The position numbers and the translations under genes were made by a program. From Halocafeteria seosinensis (Eukaryota; Sar; Bigyra; Bicosoecida): 64,000 nt of DNA. The notes under the pieces were generated by a model. The model worked only from the letters and a program-made list of their open reading frames with translations. It searched no databases and had not been told where the DNA came from. Below are positions 21,428-32,282 of this stretch, one piece after another; within the stretch, counting starts at the first letter, position 1; each line of letters begins with the position of its first letter. The DNA is taken from positions 37,828-101,827 of the forward strand of contig LVLI01000364.1 in the NCBI GenBank assembly GCA_001687465.1, given 5' to 3'.

Positions 21428-24400
21428 ATGTACCACGAGAACTCAACTGATCGACCAAATGGTTCGACTTATCAAAAGAGTGACTTTAAGTCACTTATAA
21501 CAGGTTCAGATGGCCCAAAACAAGACGCAAGGACACCATCAAAGTCTCTCAATGATTCGCAAGACAGAAAATGGCGCGCGTCGGCTCCCGAAATTGGTCA
21601 AAATGGAGGGAAAACTCCACCGCCTCCACCTCAGGCGCTGCCATTGTCACCCACTCTCCGAGCTAAAACACAGCGTCAAGGACTCTCCAAGACGGGAAAG
21701 CATGCTCAATCTACGATGGGCATTGGTTTGTCTCTGTCTACGTCGAACAGTCCTCTTAGCTCTCCTCCGGGGAGCCCGAGTCGTGCCCGAAGTGGAGGAT
21801 CATCGGCTTCCAGTGGCGCTTACTCGATAGATAATGCCGTGACGGATGAAGAAGAGCTTTTAATGGAAGATACTGACTTTCAGGCAGCTTTTCTTCCTCT
21901 AATGAAAGCTTTTGATCCCTTAATACACTATCTGCGGTCTGTAGCGCCGGCATCTACCGAACCTGATGATGAGACAGTAGATGGGGAGAGCGATGCTCCA
22001 AGTATTGAAGGCCTACGTTCGATTAACAAGAAAACATTGTCGCCCATATGGCAGTGCCGTGCCGGTCTGGAAGACCTCATCTTCACTGACAGAGTGAGGG
22101 ATTACCCTATTTTTGACGCTTCTACAGTGCGCGTTCCGGAGGACGGTTTTGTGGTCGAAATATTAGTTACCGATCGCCATGTTTGGGAGGGGATGTCAGG
22201 GAAAGCAACAGGTCCATCTAGTGAAAAGGTAACAGAATTGAACACAGATGATGCTCTGAGGAACAATCTCTATCCTGCACTTCATTCGCAACGGACTACA
22301 ATCAAGTCGATATCCACGTACAAGGCCGCCGTTGTGTTCAAGAGCGTATGCCGGGAAGATACTGCAATTTCTCAGTTGCTTACTAGTGTCTGTATTGGAG
22401 CACTTAAACTATTGGTTGCCGAAGACGATTTACCATCGGAGAGAAAGGTTGTGGATCTGGCGAAGCGTCTTGTATTGAAAGCAGCTGGAATAAAGGAATA
22501 CCTCGTGTATGACCGAATAAGAAAAGTAGCTTCTTCGCAGTATGTCCAGGATTCCCTCTCAGCCGATAGTCAGGTTGCGGTTTCGTTTAGTTTGGAGTAT
22601 GCTGGTTCAAAAATGCTGGAGCAACCCATTTGTAGCCCGTATATATCGAGTAAAGGGAGAGCATATGACAATTGCTTGAGTATTCTGGAATGCTGTTTAC
22701 ATAATTCCAAGTATATCATGCAACGGTATAATTTCGCCCTTCTACAAAAGCGTTATGAAGCTCGGAGGCAGTGGGTCTCTCGAGGCCCGCTCAAGCCTCA
22801 CCAAGATGCTGATATGCTGTTTAAAGTTAGAGTCAGATCTCTTCGTAATGTAGCCGTTGCGTTACTTCACGCAAGGGTACCTCCAGCAAACACTGCCAGT
22901 GTGAAGCACTTATCCAAAGCGAAGTCCGAAAGGAGAATGTCAGATAAAACGACCTACGGAGGTAATGTCACTCCGGGAAGGCGTCAGGTAATGTCGATCG
23001 GCACTAACTTTACCAATGGCAGCAGACGAACTGAGTCGACGGATAGCTTTAACGAATACAGCTCACCCATCGTTAACCCGATCTTGGCACACGAAAGGGC
23101 TTCTCCCGAGTATTCTCCGCCCACTACCTTCTCAGCAAAAGAAAGGATGGGACACGATCCAAGTACCAAGGAATCTAAGAACAGCCAAGTAGATATAGCA
23201 GATAATGATATGGACGGAGCCGTTTCTAGTGAATTCCTAAAGGGAAATGTTAGGATCCCGAAGACGAACACTGTAGTAACTCTCTCCGAAGTTTATGTTC
23301 GGATCGAGCTGATTCACGGCGATGGTGTTCTGCCAGGTTGCACAGTTGAAACATCTGCCAGACAGTTTGGTGATCAGATAATCTGGTATGACGGAGACAA
23401 TGGAGACGCTCATCACATGGGGGATGATGAGCTGGGATGGTATGAAATGAAGAGACTATGCAGCGACATTCCTACGGACTCTGTCCTGAGAATTTCAGTG
23501 TTGTCCAGAGAATCGCTCAGCACTGACATGGTATTGTCCGAGCCAGTCTTAGTTGGTAAATTGGAGGTACCCGTCACAGATTCCTACGGCAGATTCATCC
23601 ATGGGATCCAGGAATATCGGCTTTGGCCTGGTCTGTATGGAATTAGTTCTTCACCATTTGGCCAGTTCCCTGCGCCGTCTGAGGCGACCCTAGCAGCAAA
23701 GGACGAAGTACTAGTAGATGCTTTTTCCGACGACGAGGAATCGGAGTCCGATGGTTTCGAAGTTGTGAACGAACCATCTCCAAAGGCAGCAAGTGCAAGT
23801 GCGAGCTCCTCAGAACAACAGGAGGACATCACCCAAATGACAGGGGAATTTCATCCGTCTCTCCAACCTGACGGAGTTGGACAGTTTAATGAAGTAGGAC
23901 TGTTCCCTATCGCTGATCAGCCTCCCCCAAAGGTATCCAATATCTATAGGAAGCATCCATTGTCAGTTTGTATTGAAATTGGGGACACGTTCTGCCCCAC
24001 GCAAGGGGATTTTCCTCCTTGCATCGTTGACTCAGATTGCAGATACTATGCGACTAGGATACTCACAGCTGGCACTCAGGAGCTTGTAAATACTGGAACT
24101 GAAGGTGATTCGAAAACCGAGTATCTGCTTCAGCGTGATCCTGGTGAACCTGAAAATTACGCTCCTGCAGATCCTTACTGGATGCTTTCGAAGATCAAGT
24201 GTTCAGAGTTGGTGCTAAATCGACACATGCAGACCGAAGGGAAGGAAGCATGTGCTGAAGATACGCTAATGAAGGTTTTGTTCTCCACTACCGGGGCCCT
24301 TGAAAACTGTCCTACGTATCGCGCACTGGTTACAACCACACCCGAATCGATATTACTTAGTTCCCCGTTTCTACCGTCAACGTTTGGGACGAAGTGTTTG

Positions 24401-27400
24401 AGGGACTCAGGAGGCATTGGATTTTATGATCGGCCTCCTTTCGGAGTAGCAGAGCAATTCAGAACCAAAGGATTCTCCTGTCTGTATTCTAACAATTCTG
24501 AACGCGAGACTCTGATTCCACTCTTTGGGAGTTGGATCTATCACCTCTGGAGTCGAAGTGACAGCTCCAGGGCTAACGTTATGTCAGTTAGACATCTGGA
24601 TAGCTCTCGCGGGATCGATAATTTGCTCCAAAATACGAATGGTTACGAGGATGCTCTTACTCTCTCTGTTACTCCGCTACAGCATACAACGAATTTGCAG
24701 TCAATAAGTGCAGTTGCGTCCTCACATGGAGCTGCTTCTCTCGGCGGTCGGCAAGACTCTCATGTACAGTTAGAGAAGTGCGGATGGATGAGGAAACTTG
24801 GTCCCCATAAATGGTGCAGATGGCGGCGTAGATGGTTTGAGTTGAGCGAAGCTACAGGCGCTCTAGTTTATTTTTCTAGTAGTGCCTCGCCAGCAGCTTA
24901 CCCCACCGGCTTTATCTCTTTGGCGGGGATGCAAGTGCTTGTACGCAGCGACTTGAACCGTACTTATCAACGCATAGTTGGCTCCACTCGGAAAGATTTG
25001 ACGCTACATTGTCTCGAAATTAGCCCCACTGCGAAGCCGCGGAACACTCGCTACCTTACACTGCTAAAGAAGAATCCGCAGAAGAGTGATTCGAAATCCA
25101 CAGACTCACAAGAACACAGTGATGACTCAGAAGGTGCGGGAGCACTCACGGACGAAAGTGTTGAAGATATTTTGACAGCGCTGGCAGACGCACGGGAGGT
25201 GGGTGTTAAAGTTTATACATGCCTTAGCAACCGGAGTTTTCTTCTATATACAGACTCTCAACCTACCTTAGAAGATTGGGTTGATGCAATTAACACCGTC
25301 ATTCGATCGGTGAACCAAAGGCTCAAAGATGTTGTTGAGAATCGCCAACGCAATCAAACTACTCGAGATCGAGGTTCTAGTGGAAGTAGCTCCACCGAGA
25401 ATAAAAGCGAAGGGGAGAGCACGAAAACTGGACACGGATGGTTGCGCAATAAGCTTCACAGTCGAGGTGCTAGTGGAAAAGCCTTCAAGCGTGCCTCAGT
25501 CACGTTTCTTCTTGCCGCAAAAGCTGATGAGAGCTCCAATGTCAGTGATGTCGAAGTTAAAAAGAGGTCCATGTCTATAGTGGGCGACGCAGTTGGCAAG
25601 CGGAAATCACGGCAGCCACAAGGAAAGGCCTTGAGACAGAGGTTCTCTGTAGGCAACTTTGCAAGGGATACACGAACAGGAAGTAAACGATCCTGGAGCA
25701 TGTCGATGGAGGATTTACCGCTGTCAACCTCTAGTAATAATTCACTAGCTCGGTTTGATGCTGGTATTTCGCATTGGTTGAATATAGCCCTCTTGTGTGA
25801 TGAAATTACGTCGAAAAGCAACATACGTTTTATATTAAGAGGATTTAGTTTATGGTCTTCGATTTCATCGGTCTCTTCATTTGTTGAAAACCTAGATGAC
25901 GACGCCTGGGTGAAAACGTACGTATCGAAGATGCTTGCCAATGCTATTGGGGCCAGTTCGGATGATCTACGACTTCATAAGAAGGAGTCCAAAACCATTC
26001 AAAATAGCCGTGATCCACACAAGCGTGGAAAGTTCAAGAAGTTGTTTGGGATGTTTCGGCGTGGGACAGCCGCTGGGGCATCTTCCATTGTTTGCCCCTC
26101 TTCCCGAAGGAGTGGAGGTATTGAATGCATACAACGTGGAGACATTGCTGGATTATTTGAATCTCGCGTAGTCGACGACCAACGGAAGAGTCCTAGCTCT
26201 CATAGCGGCGCACTATTCTCGTCTTCATTTTCTTGGACAAGATTGATTGATAACTTGGAAGAGCGGACACCAAGCCGTAGTTTCAAGGCTAGTTCTGCGT
26301 CGAATAAGGCGAGTGATAGCCGGCACATGGCGTACCATAGGGGACTGTCTGGCCAACTGCTCAACTGGTGGTCTGTTTTGGATTCTGCCTTGGGTCAATC
26401 TCAGGAAGGCGATAACGAGCTGTGGACTAATGCTACTCAAGGTGGGGGCTTTTGGTCTGGTAGTGAACCACTACAGCTCCGTGCAAATTGGAGACACTCG
26501 AGGCAATCTCCCACCTCTATACCAAACGGTCCAAATGCATCTGCTGGAAGCAGCGGAGAATGGATGGAGCAGACATTGTCATCTGTTCTTGCGAAGCTGC
26601 ACTCCTATGATGACAAATGTGAGGGAGATAATTCCCAAGAGGAAGCCGAGTCTCGAGAGAAGAGGGAATCCCAAGCTCGATCGAGATCCTTGCACGAAAC
26701 TTCGCAGTTGGTGAAGCAATCCCGTGCAAATATGCCGAGTCCCAATAAAGATGCGAGTAGGCGAGTCCTTCTCCGAGCGAATTCGACGTTTAGGGATACC
26801 GAGGCAAACGTGAACCGCAAAGGCGGTGAAACAAACGACACGGGTGTTGCCGATTCTCGCAATGGTGTTAGTTCGTTGCGAAGTGACGCAACGACTGTTG
26901 TGGAAGGCACCGTTCTCCCAAATAAGTTCAGGCAGATTTTCAAGACGGATTCGCTCTACAAACCGAACGTAATGGATCGAACAACCTTATGGCAGCACAG
27001 AGAAGATATCACAGGTGTTCCTGAAGGTTTGCCCAAAATTTTGAGATGCATTTCTTTTGGTAGTCGCACGCAGCTTCGAGAACTACACCGAATGTTATAT
27101 AACTGGCAGCTGTTTCCGACTCACATGTTAGAGCGGTACTTAGAGCTTCTGGATGACTTCTCCGGGGACCAGCAAATTCGGCATTTCGCAGCTAGTTGCT
27201 TAGAACGCCTACCTGACTCAGCGTTCGCTGAAATAGTGCCCCAGCTTGTTCAGAGCCTAAAGCATGAACCGCATCTCGTTAATAGTGTTTTCCAGGTGCT
27301 GTTGCGCCGTGCTATGGCGGCACCAATATTGGTTGGTGTGCGTTTGTTCTGGTATCTAAACGTTGAGGCCTGCAATTCCCTGTCATGCTATACCAGGTTT

Positions 27401-28609
27401 TCACAGTACATCCAGGCTATTGTGCGGCATTTGCCTCCTTCTATTAATGCCCAGCTATCCACGCAACAGAATCTGTGGTCGAGAAGTGGTTTCTTTTCTC
27501 AAGTTTGCGAATTCATGCAGAAACATAAGAAACTAGGGAAGGACAAACGGAAGGAACTACTTCAAAACCTTCTTAGGGAAAACGAGCATCTCCTACCTGA
27601 GAGACATATTCTTCCTATTGATGGTAGAATGGAGGTAGGACGGCTTCGCGTGGAGCAGTGTAATGTGCTTGACAGTGCTAAACGCCCGCTATGGCTCGCT
27701 TTCGAGAGCGTTGATTCAACGCTTGCAGCTATTCACAAGGACAGTAAGAATGATTGTGAACAGGAATCTGAAGAGCAGGTTTCGCGGTCTTGGAACCATG
27801 ACGACGTGAAAGTGATATTCAAATCTGGAGATGATATCCGTCAAGATACTGTCACGCTGCAGTTGCTTCTCGCAATGGACCGATGGTGGAGAGAAGAGGG
27901 GCTAGATCTCCGAATGACTGTCTACCGCTGCATGTCTACTTGGAATAATGGCGGCTTAGTTGAAATCGTCAGAGACGCAGATACTCTTGCTCAAATTCAG
28001 GTGGCTCACGGAGGGAGACTGGGGGCGTATAGAGAAAACGTTTTGCTTGACTGGCTTGTAAGTCATCACGGGTCTCAAGAGTCTGAGGGTTTCAATGCTG
28101 CCGTGGACAACTTTACTAGGTCTGTGGCAGGGTATTGTGCTGCCACTTACGTTTTAGGTATCGGTGACCGGCATAACGATAATATTATGATAAAGAGGAG
28201 TGGACACTACTTTCATATTGATTTTGGACATTTCCTGGGAAACTTTAAGTACCAGTTTGGGATCGCTAGGGAACGAAGTGCGTTTGTGTTTACTAATGAG
28301 ATGGCGAACGTAATGGGAGGCAAAGGTTCGAAGAAGTATCAAGAATTTGTGTCCCTTGCGACGAGAGCTTACTTGATTTTGCGAGAGCATGCATCAGAGT
28401 TAGTTAACATGTTCTCGTTGATGCTTCCATCGGATATGCCGGAGCTTCGAAATCGTGAAGACATTGGTTTTATTCGAGATCGCCTTGCTATTGAAATGTC
28501 GGAGAATCAAGCAGCGAAGAAATTTGAAAGAGAGATTGAAGAAGCACTTTCGAACCGGTATAAACGCCTTGATGACACGATTCATATCCTGAAACATGGC
28601 GGGAACTAA
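21428..28609 (+). CDS. Class I-like phosphoinositide 3-kinase with internal PH domain, about 2393 aa
   Basis: A single 7.2-kb exon. Domains, residues from the ATG at 21428: Ser/Pro-rich N-terminus; a region at ~300-395 in the position of a Ras-binding domain; C2-like domain ~617-744; PH domain in two halves ~1114-1297 (GWMRKLGPHKWCRWRRRWFEL, then LEDWVDAINTVI); long low-complexity linker; PIK helical domain ~1850-1985; kinase ~2120-2393. Catalytic motifs are intact: VIFKSGDDIRQD, GIGDRHNDNI and the DFGHFLG magnesium motif. The activation loop (NFKYQFGIARERSAF) resembles class I enzymes, which make PI(3,4,5)P3, more than Vps34. Reading is open upstream to 21242 without ATG, so an extra 5' exon (acceptor near 21375) is possible. 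Its stop overlaps the next gene's stop by 4 nt. Confidence 0.9.
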   Translation: MYHENSTDRPNGSTYQKSDFKSLITGSDGPKQDARTPSKSLNDSQDRKWRASAPEIGQNGGKTPPPPPQALPLSPTLRAKTQRQGLSKTGKHAQSTMGIGLSLSTSNSPLSSPPGSPSRARSGGSSASSGAYSIDNAVTDEEELLMEDTDFQAAFLPLMKAFDPLIHYLRSVAPASTEPDDETVDGESDAPSIEGLRSINKKTLSPIWQCRAGLEDLIFTDRVRDYPIFDASTVRVPEDGFVVEILVTDRHVWEGMSGKATGPSSEKVTELNTDDALRNNLYPALHSQRTTIKSISTYKAAVVFKSVCREDTAISQLLTSVCIGALKLLVAEDDLPSERKVVDLAKRLVLKAAGIKEYLVYDRIRKVASSQYVQDSLSADSQVAVSFSLEYAGSKMLEQPICSPYISSKGRAYDNCLSILECCLHNSKYIMQRYNFALLQKRYEARRQWVSRGPLKPHQDADMLFKVRVRSLRNVAVALLHARVPPANTASVKHLSKAKSERRMSDKTTYGGNVTPGRRQVMSIGTNFTNGSRRTESTDSFNEYSSPIVNPILAHERASPEYSPPTTFSAKERMGHDPSTKESKNSQVDIADNDMDGAVSSEFLKGNVRIPKTNTVVTLSEVYVRIELIHGDGVLPGCTVETSARQFGDQIIWYDGDNGDAHHMGDDELGWYEMKRLCSDIPTDSVLRISVLSRESLSTDMVLSEPVLVGKLEVPVTDSYGRFIHGIQEYRLWPGLYGISSSPFGQFPAPSEATLAAKDEVLVDAFSDDEESESDGFEVVNEPSPKAASASASSSEQQEDITQMTGEFHPSLQPDGVGQFNEVGLFPIADQPPPKVSNIYRKHPLSVCIEIGDTFCPTQGDFPPCIVDSDCRYYATRILTAGTQELVNTGTEGDSKTEYLLQRDPGEPENYAPADPYWMLSKIKCSELVLNRHMQTEGKEACAEDTLMKVLFSTTGALENCPTYRALVTTTPESILLSSPFLPSTFGTKCLRDSGGIGFYDRPPFGVAEQFRTKGFSCLYSNNSERETLIPLFGSWIYHLWSRSDSSRANVMSVRHLDSSRGIDNLLQNTNGYEDALTLSVTPLQHTTNLQSISAVASSHGAASLGGRQDSHVQLEKCGWMRKLGPHKWCRWRRRWFELSEATGALVYFSSSASPAAYPTGFISLAGMQVLVRSDLNRTYQRIVGSTRKDLTLHCLEISPTAKPRNTRYLTLLKKNPQKSDSKSTDSQEHSDDSEGAGALTDESVEDILTALADAREVGVKVYTCLSNRSFLLYTDSQPTLEDWVDAINTVIRSVNQRLKDVVENRQRNQTTRDRGSSGSSSTENKSEGESTKTGHGWLRNKLHSRGASGKAFKRASVTFLLAAKADESSNVSDVEVKKRSMSIVGDAVGKRKSRQPQGKALRQRFSVGNFARDTRTGSKRSWSMSMEDLPLSTSSNNSLARFDAGISHWLNIALLCDEITSKSNIRFILRGFSLWSSISSVSSFVENLDDDAWVKTYVSKMLANAIGASSDDLRLHKKESKTIQNSRDPHKRGKFKKLFGMFRRGTAAGASSIVCPSSRRSGGIECIQRGDIAGLFESRVVDDQRKSPSSHSGALFSSSFSWTRLIDNLEERTPSRSFKASSASNKASDSRHMAYHRGLSGQLLNWWSVLDSALGQSQEGDNELWTNATQGGGFWSGSEPLQLRANWRHSRQSPTSIPNGPNASAGSSGEWMEQTLSSVLAKLHSYDDKCEGDNSQEEAESREKRESQARSRSLHETSQLVKQSRANMPSPNKDASRRVLLRANSTFRDTEANVNRKGGETNDTGVADSRNGVSSLRSDATTVVEGTVLPNKFRQIFKTDSLYKPNVMDRTTLWQHREDITGVPEGLPKILRCISFGSRTQLRELHRMLYNWQLFPTHMLERYLELLDDFSGDQQIRHFAASCLERLPDSAFAEIVPQLVQSLKHEPHLVNSVFQVLLRRAMAAPILVGVRLFWYLNVEACNSLSCYTRFSQYIQAIVRHLPPSINAQLSTQQNLWSRSGFFSQVCEFMQKHKKLGKDKRKELLQNLLRENEHLLPERHILPIDGRMEVGRLRVEQCNVLDSAKRPLWLAFESVDSTLAAIHKDSKNDCEQESEEQVSRSWNHDDVKVIFKSGDDIRQDTVTLQLLLAMDRWWREEGLDLRMTVYRCMSTWNNGGLVEIVRDADTLAQIQVAHGGRLGAYRENVLLDWLVSHHGSQESEGFNAAVDNFTRSVAGYCAATYVLGIGDRHNDNIMIKRSGHYFHIDFGHFLGNFKYQFGIARERSAFVFTNEMANVMGGKGSKKYQEFVSLATRAYLILREHASELVNMFSLMLPSDMPELRNREDIGFIRDRLAIEMSENQAAKKFEREIEEALSNRYKRLDDTIHILKHGGN

Positions 28610-30022
28610 GTACGACTTACGGAAGAATATTCGAGGCTCCAGGGACATCCAGCCATTGGTCCGAGGCTCACCGTATGCTTAACGGTAGCGGAGTCAATGT
28701 TCACATTGATTAAATAGAAACTTTCGTTTTGCCGTTCCGTGGTGTTTTGCCCGATCCAGAATAGAGATCTGTCCTGCTCGTCCAACGTTGTAATGGCGCC
28801 GTCTTCGAGTACGTAGCCGTCCACTTGTCCAATAGTCGTCCACCTGCATCAATATTGGACATGAACTCTGTCAGCTTATGCGTTAATTTCTTGAAACTTC
28901 CTTACTTTTGCTGAGCGACCGATAGTGCCACTACGGTTCGTATAATTCCTCCATTGGGCCCCGGTTGTACTCCCAGTCCCACCAGACTCTTCGACTTGGC
29001 ATCATAGTCGAGCTGTAGATCACGAGAACATGAGTTGACTATCAAGAAGCGTCCTGCATAACAAATCCACTGAACGTACACTTGACAATTCTCTTCCGTC
29101 TTCTCCATCTTCTCGTATTTGAGTGACCTTGCCAGTGTTCACGTTTACCGCAAATATAGCGATTCCACGATTCCTGAGTCCGAAAAACGTCACGAAGTTG
29201 GAGGTTGACGGATCGTATGCGCTTACTCCGTCCAAAACTGGGAGATCGGTGCCATTGATGCTGGCAATCTGTTCGTATTTACCGGAATCGACGTCGATGA
29301 ATCCGATGGTATGGGGACCAGTTTTGGTCATGCGGCCTCCGACGATCACTTTTCCCGAGACCGGTTCTACGGCGAGCTGTTGCCCTACACCTGTATCTCG
29401 AATGCATTTCCTGCGAGTACCAATACTCAGGTAGACAATCTTGCTCCCTGCTAACTTACCGACGGAAGGTCCTTCGTAGAACGGAAGTGGGATGTCATAT
29501 TTCACGGACCCAGATTGGACGTCCACACCGACAAGGTTAGTAACCCTTGTTGAGTAATTGAAACCTGCATTCTTTCAGTAGTTGCATCCAATTCTCCTTT
29601 TCCATTTCAGGTCGTGTTTCTTCTTTCTTACCAACGATATAGAAAATTCCCCGGTCTTGGTCGATGGCCGAGAGCTCCTGAGCTTGTCTGTATTAACCAG
29701 AGTTGAGCAAAACGCGTGGTAGGGGGTAATGGCCAAGATGAAGAGTTACAAAACGTACGCTTCATAAGGGATGGCCTGGCCAATGTCAGTCAGCTTTCCA
29801 GTGGTGGGATTCACTGCAGCAGGTGCATGGAGGAGAGGGTAGGAAAAAAAATACTTCTTGGCATTCCCTGGGTATTTAACACGCGCCCTTGGACGTACCA
29901 GTAGCAAGGGTGGCCTTCGGAGTAAGCCCATAGAGAGTCCCAGTATTGGATCTCAATGAAGTTCGCGCGAATGCCACCGCAAGCAAGCCTGCCAGCAAAG
30001 AAGTGAGAAGGAACGATTTCAT
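28606..30022 (-). CDS. Secreted propeller-like protein, copy 1 (331 aa), unknown family
   Basis: Model complement(join(28606..28843,28906..29012,29080..29390,29460..29564,29632..29687,29759..29813,29899..30022)). The signal peptide MKSFLLTSLLAGLLAVAFA is clear. The rest is repeated beta-strand-like units with Asp/Gly turns (for example LVGVDVQSGSV, IGFIDVDSGKYEQIASI, FAVNVNTGKVTQI, LDYDAKSKSLVGLG), as in a six- or seven-bladed propeller. It is a paralogue of the gene at 40830: the exons of 105 and 311 nt are identical in length and phase and the sequences align throughout. It has one more 5' intron and one extra 3' intron than that gene. No catalytic motif was recognised. Expected to be extracellular or in the secretory pathway. 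Its last codons overlap the PI3K stop. Confidence 0.8.
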
Positions 30023-30346
30023 TGTGTTTTCGTCCAACAAACAGAGAAATTTGACTATGTTAATCCATGCAAACAATGCAAAAAACAAACCAAAAAAAAA
30101 AAAAGTCACTACAAATGGATGAAATTAGTCAAAGGCCACAGTCGACGTTTTCGGACATTCCGCTTGACTGAGGACGTTGGAACTCTTGTTGTGAAGTTCG
30201 CAAGAACTTCACAAACCCATACGGTAGAGTCGCGACGCGTGTGTGTTGAAACAAGTGTGTACTGTCACCACAAAATTCTTCCTTGCAATGGGAGAAGGTT
30301 GACTGAAGAATTTGTAGGATTGCGTTCAAGACATTTGTGGTTTTAT
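30023..30346. other. Divergent promoter gap between propeller copy 1 and PARG
   Basis: It contains an A13 tract at 30092-30104 and no gene. The PARG frame is open back to 30119, so a longer N-terminus is possible. Confidence 0.45.
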
Positions 30347-32262
30347 ATGTTGGCTACCAAAGGGGCACAAAGGTTCATAGCGCGAACTTCAACCACCAGA
30401 ATATTATTTGGTCTCAATTGCTCGCGTTTACACCATCTTGCAGTTTTCAAGCCAATGGAAGGACTAAGAGCCAACTTATTTGGATCCACCCCGGAATCCA
30501 CACAGCCTGATGAAGGAGCCGCCTTCCTGGAGCGATTCAACGACTATGCAACTCCACCCGTAGAATACGCGCCACTTCCCAATCAACGAGTCATTGAAGC
30601 TTTGAAGAATACCGGCCAATCCGTGAAGGATAAGAACTCATGGGAACCTTTCCAGGAGTTCTTGAAGGAACATTCAGTTGCCGAGAGGGGTTTCCGGTCC
30701 CTTGAAGGACTCCAACAGGCTGTTAGAACGCATCCGACCGAGGTGATCGCAGAAGAATTCAACCAGAAAGTGCTACCGGCGATCTTGAACCATGCCGCCA
30801 AGCTGCCGGAACTATTTCCACACGGACTACCACTAATTGAAACGCCGACCGTTGTGGATTTTACAGGGGAACAAAGTAAGTGCCTGCTCTTGTTGATTAT
30901 TTGATTCCTCGTCTAGAATGCAAGTTTTCTTGGTGTCTACAGTGGCTGCAATCGCATGCAATATGTTTTGCTGCACTCTAACGAACCCATTGAAACTGGA
31001 CTATCCTTTCAATACGTAAGATATGGGATCGCAAACCATGGTATACCGCATATTAACTTTATGGCAATCACGCTCATGTTCCACCCAGATTTGCTCAATT
31101 ACTATCCAGTCCAGGAGGAACTACAGTAGCCGTACTCCAATGTTCTTTGCAATACTTTGCAAGAGTTTTGGCAGCAGATGAACCTCTCGAGCGATGGAAA
31201 GATTCCAAGGTCCGCATCCGTAGATGTGCTACGTCCCATGACTTACCGGGGGCTCTTGTTGGCAACCAGAACTACTTAGTTGCCCAGATGCCCACACTGG
31301 CAAGCTCTGACAAGCCACTCTCTAGGTTCTGCATCGATCATGGAAGTACGTTATTACGCTACTTGAAACTCTTCTAGCCATTCATTGGTAGGATCGCTTC
31401 TTTTAATGCGATGCAGAAAAAATTGAGGACAATATGGACTGTATGCAAGCCGACTTCGCCAACGAGTTCCTGGGAGGTGCTGTCTTGTTTGGAGGAAATG
31501 TCCAAGAAGAGATACACTTCGCACGACACCCCGAATTATTGGCGTACGTCTCATGGCAAGAGCTCGTTTCTTTGCGTAAATAGTACTCTCTTCATCCGTA
31601 AGCGTCGCAGATGCATGCCTGTAACGAAGGTAATGCAGGACTTCGAGGCTGTTGTGATTTCCGGAACCACTCGTTTTGCGGACACGGAAGGATATGGTGG
31701 AAGATTGCGCTACAAGTCCAGTACATGCGTTAGTGCTCCACCATTAGTTGCAATAGACGCAATTCCGCTTCAACTCCAATCCCACACGGCTGAATTTCGA
31801 AAGAAGAATGTGGACCGTGAAATTCAGAAGGCGTTTACCGGCTTTTCATGCGGTTCTTTAATTTCTGCTCCCGAATGCGGTCCCCAAACATTCCCCAATG
31901 TCTCAACAGGCCACTGGGGATGCGGAATTTTTGGAGGCACAAAACTGTTCAAGGCACTACTGCAGTGGATTGCCGCGTCGGAAGCGTCCAGAGGGGTTCG
32001 TTATTGCCCTTTTGAAGACTGGTCAGATGCAGATAAACTGGAGCAGTTTACTTCGCGGATGATCGAACGAGGTAAAACAGTAAGTCTGCAGCTGGGATCC
32101 CTTGTAGTATGCACAACTGGTATTCGTATGGTTGGTGTGGTCTGTTCGGAACAGGTTGGGGAGCTGTACTCTAAGCTGGTAGCAGCAGTTGATCCAGACG
32201 AAAAAGGGTATCCAGATATAGGACGCGTGTTGCAACGCTTGGAAAGAGAGATGCTACACTAA
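30347..32262 (+). CDS. PARG: Poly(ADP-ribose) glycohydrolase
   Basis: Model join(30347..30875,30943..31015,31089..31345,31417..31543,31611..32079,32155..32262). The last intron (75 nt, GTAAGT...ACAG) is a multiple of three without a stop and is inferred from splice sites. PARG hydrolyses ribose-ribose bonds of poly(ADP-ribose). Evidence: the QADFANEFLGGAVLFGGNVQEE block carrying the catalytic Glu pair; VVISGTTRFADTEGYGG; IDAIPLQ with FRKKNVDREIQKAFTGF; and TGHWGCGIFGGTKLFKALLQWIAA. The signature starts GGA where most PARGs have GGG. From the ATG at 30347 the first ~35 residues are Arg/Ser/Thr-rich without acids, like a mitochondrial presequence. Starts at 30119 or 30455 are alternatives. The stop is 20 nt from the TFIIS stop, with AATAAA at 30-plus-strand position 32270. 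Confidence 0.9.
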
Positions 32263-32282
32263 GGATTAGAATAAAAATTCTC

